From Amoebophrya sp. A120 (Eukaryota; Sar; Dinophyceae; Syndiniales; Amoebophryaceae), in assembly GCA_905178155.1 (NCBI GenBank), contig CAJINV010000026.1, positions 64,973 to 109,665 of the forward strand: DNA of 44,693 nt, in the 5' to 3' direction. Below the pieces are notes generated by a model. That model did not search any database, was not told where the DNA came from, and saw only the letters and a program-made list of their open reading frames with translations. The position numbers and the translations under genes were made by a program. The first letter of the stretch is position 1. Each line of letters starts with the position of its first letter. Below are positions 42,071 through 44,693 of the stretch, piece after piece.

Positions 42071-42519
42071 GATGGGAAAAAATAAAAAATGTCGCTAGGA
42101 TATTATGGTGTATTTGTGAATGTTAAATACGATAGGTGATACGTTCAAGATGAAGGATCACATGATCGTCGTATAGTCTAGTACTTGACGCGACAGATGA
42201 AACGACTCCAGCGCCTTTTTTCGCAAGCAGGGATACATACCTGCGGCACCATCGTTCTCATTTCATCGAAGTGGTCACAAGTTAAGAATAGTCGCACGGG
42301 GGTAAAAATCACATCTTTGTTCTACTTCCGTTGTTATGTAGTCCATGTCGGTCGCTATGGTGAAATTCTGCCTTGCTTTTGAAGAAATCGTGGTGGAATC
42401 GAGGTAGTCACGACATCTAGTGCAGCTTCCGGCTGAATATCGTGGCAGCACTTCTATACAGCTGCAGAAAAAAAAAGATTAAAGTGGTTGTGCATGTACG
42501 AAAGGAAGCTGCAACAAGA

Positions 42520-43810
42520 TCTTCTCTGGCTTGCGCGTACAGATGAAAATGCGCCTTTTCTCAACAGGGAGGCGAAAGCAAAAACTGTAACTGAGAGACC
42601 ACAAGCTTTTGGTACAGCTGCCCATCGAATAAAGATTCTATCGCGCAAAGAGATGCTGAATCTGCTTAGCTACTTGAGTGGCATCTTCAGCTACGCATCT
42701 TCGGACCTTTCATCTTTTCAGCACTGTGAACTACTGCGAGGTAGTACTTACTACTTCCTTGTCCCTTCTTCCTCCACATCGTCATCAACACAAAAACTTC
42801 GATCCTTCATGCCACATCAATCAATAGACGACAAACCACGGGGAACGTCGGAAGCAATGTAGTTTTAGGCTGTATCTGCCTTCAGTTTTTGCAGCACACC
42901 TCATCTTCAACTATAGTGCGCCGTCAAGATCAGCATCCACTTCGTATCACCTGTGATAGGTCCACAATCGCATTGACGTTCCAAGAAATGTGAACAAAAA
43001 ATTCCAGAACACATGTTGCTACTCGCAGGCACTACCGCTTCACGGTTGTCGGGGTGTCGCGCTTGTGGACTCCGTTCCTCCTCGCTTGCGGAGTCCAAAG
43101 ACCAGAAAACTTTTGTTAAAATAAAACAAAAAAGCTCCACTGCGGACAGCTTTTGCGGAAAATCTGGCGGCAAGAGAAACCGAAGTTAGCATCTTTCCCC
43201 CGACCTGTATCCCGTTTCCCGTGTTGCTATGGTTGAAACGCTTGTGTTTATGTCGGTTGCTATGGTTGAAACGCTTGTGTTAATGTCGGTTGCTATGGTT
43301 GAAACGCTTGTGTTTATGTCGGTTGCTATGGTTGATGAAACTTTTCCACGTTGTTCTTCTGAATGTTTCTCACAAATTCACTTCTAATGCACGAGCCAAG
43401 ATCTTACTTCTTCGTTCTACAACTAAAAAAGGCGCACTTACGAAAACAACAGGTGGATCTTTCTTTGCTGGCAGGTCCACGAGGTGCGAGTTTTCATCTC
43501 AACAGAAAGCAAAAACCGTATCAGGGGGACAACCTTTGTTCCGAGCTGTCGCACTTGTATGATTGATTCTATCGCGGAAAGGGATACTTAAGTACTTAGC
43601 TCAGCTTCGGAATTCGAGTAACATCATCGTCTGCATCTTCAGCCATGCGCTGAACCCTTCACAACGTTCGTTGAGCTAGTCGTGCTGAGAGGTATGACTT
43701 CCTTGACTCTTCTTTCACAACATGGTCATCATCATTTGCCACAACAACTTTGATCTTTTTCGGCACATCAATCACCTGAGGACAAGATGAAACGGAGAAC
43801 ATTGAAAGAG
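42520..43810 (+). repeat. diverged direct duplication, spacing about 0.93-0.95 kb
   Basis: 42520-42860 and about 43450-43810 align by eye in order: GATCTT.CT, GCAAAAAC.GTA, GATTCTATCGCG, CATCTTCAGC, TTCATGCCACATCAATCA against TTCGGCACATCAATCA. Substitutions and indels are common, so the duplication is old. Confidence 0.65.
43223..43342 (+). repeat. 33-bp tandem repeat, about 3.5 copies
   Basis: GTTGCTATGGTTGAAACGCT starts at 43223, 43256, 43289 and 43322. Because 33 is a multiple of three, one frame reads an 11-residue peptide repeat (VAMVETLVFMS). I see no flanking gene to support coding. Confidence 0.9.
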
Positions 43811-43964
43811 TGTGGCTCTGGGCTTTATCAATCTGCCTCCAGTGAGCACAACTCGGTCTTGGCCACACCCACGGCCATAGCGCGCCAGCATGTTTATATT
43901 TGTTAAGTATGTTACACACGACGATAAGTCACCCGCTTCAGCGTACTTTAGAAAAGGCGCAAAG

Positions 43965-44693
43965 GCTACTGGTGACGCGCAAGACTTTTGGCTTCAGAAA
44001 TTATCCTGCAAACCCAGAAAGCGTCTTTTTGTGCAAGATTGATCATAGCCTCCAGGATTGCAAAGAAAAAGAAACACTTTTGCGAAAAAAATTGCATCCC
44101 GAGCCGAAAACCCCAAAACCTCAGAAGCCAGATTCCCGGGGTGATTGTTGGCGCGCAAGACTTCTGGCTTCAGAAACTCTCCTGCAAAGCCAGAAAACAC
44201 GTCTTTGAGAAAGATTGACCATAGCCTCCAGGATTGAAAAGAAAAAACACCACTTTTGCGAGAAAATTGCAACCCCAACCGAAAGCCCACAGAAACTCAA
44301 AAGCAAGACTCCCGGGGTGATTATTGGCGCGCAAGACTTTTGGCTTCAGAAATTCTCCTGTGAAGCCAGAAAGCCCCTTTTTGGGGAAGATTGATCATAG
44401 CCTCCAGGATCAAAAAGAAAAAGCGCCACTTTTGCGAAAAAATTGGACCCCGAACCGAAAACCCCAAAACCTCAGAAACCAGGTTCCCGGGGTGATTCGT
44501 GACGCGCAAGACTTTTGGCTTCAGAAATTATTCTGCAAACCCAGAAAGCGTCTCTTTGGGCAAGATTGATCATAGCCTCCAGGATTGAAAAGAAAAAACA
44601 GCACTTTTGCGATAAAATTGCACCTCGAGCCGAATACCCCAAAACCCCAGAAGCCAGATTCCCGGGGTGATTGTTGGCCAGCAAGACTTTTGG
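43965..44693. repeat. 176-bp satellite, over four copies, continues beyond window
   Basis: AAGACTT(T/C)TGGCTTCAGAAA recurs at 43981, 44157, 44333, 44508 and 44683 (175-176 bp). Copies share GATTGATCATAGCCTCCAGG and TTCCCGGGGTGATT. All ORFs in this stretch come from the repeat. Confidence 0.9.

Larger units (their letters stand above)
42071..43920. other. intergenic or unrecognised sequence upstream of the giant gene
   Basis: No introner ends and no recognisable gene. Contains a diverged direct duplication and a 33-bp tandem repeat (separate entries). A plus-strand ORF at 42488-42862 (124 codons) lies inside one duplicate and is not conserved as an ORF in the other, so I do not call it a gene. 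The promoter and 5' UTR of the minus-strand gene should start here; no TATA-like box is convincing. Confidence 0.5.

Noticed and set aside
391-41431. Elements as ordinary autonomous DNA transposons
   Set aside because: At 149-1,100 bp none has room for, or shows, a transposase ORF. They behave as non-autonomous elements that double as introns.
1-42070. Several independent genes in tandem
   Set aside because: Every introner junction continues the reading frame and I found no stop plus restart. A boundary at the less certain conventional introns (24.7, 29.9-30.4, 8.9-11.3 kb) cannot be fully excluded.

Overview
The window is eukaryotic. Its minus strand carries one giant protein-coding gene that starts at 42070 and runs off the left edge. 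The gene is cut into about 60 exons by 52 complete (plus one edge-truncated) short intronic insertions with terminal inverted repeats (TIRs), and by about seven longer, more conventional introns. Each insertion is flanked by a target-site duplication (TSD), nearly always 5 bp. Removing one element plus one TSD copy rejoins the reading frame. I checked this by hand at all 52 junctions and the frame continued each time. Such invasive 'introner' introns with TIRs, short direct repeats and non-GT/AG ends are known from the parasitic dinoflagellate Amoebophrya (Syndiniales). An Amoebophrya-like genome is therefore the best guess, by inference only, since no rRNA or other marker gene is present.

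Layout, right to left along the gene. 44693-42071 is non-coding or unrecognised sequence: a 176-bp satellite, a diverged ~0.9-kb duplication and a 33-bp tandem repeat. 42070-24157 encodes a Ser/Gly/Pro-rich N-terminus followed by a very long, mostly helical region that I cannot assign. 23859-11278 continues with helical and low-complexity segments. 12030-171 contains a FAT-like region resembling ATM/ATR-class phosphatidylinositol-3-kinase-related kinases (PIKKs), interrupted by a ~780-residue Gln/Gly/Asn-rich insertion. A kinase domain would lie beyond the left edge. About 5,790 codons are in the window.

The introners fall into about nine TIR families that share the same end logic (TAT...ATA, usually TATC/TATG...GATA/CATA) and the same interior motif TTGTSATGC or its complement. 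The conventional introns are different. They have GT and AG ends where I could resolve them, and several carry satellite arrays: 376-bp (3.7-5.0 kb), 128-bp with a palindrome (9.4-10.9 kb), 84-bp with a hairpin (14.1-15.0 kb), 149-bp near-identical (19.6-22.2 kb) and a GGTTCC-rich array with two adjacent perfect palindromes (29.9-30.4 kb). I saw no tRNA, rRNA, CRISPR array, transposase or bacterial-style operon.
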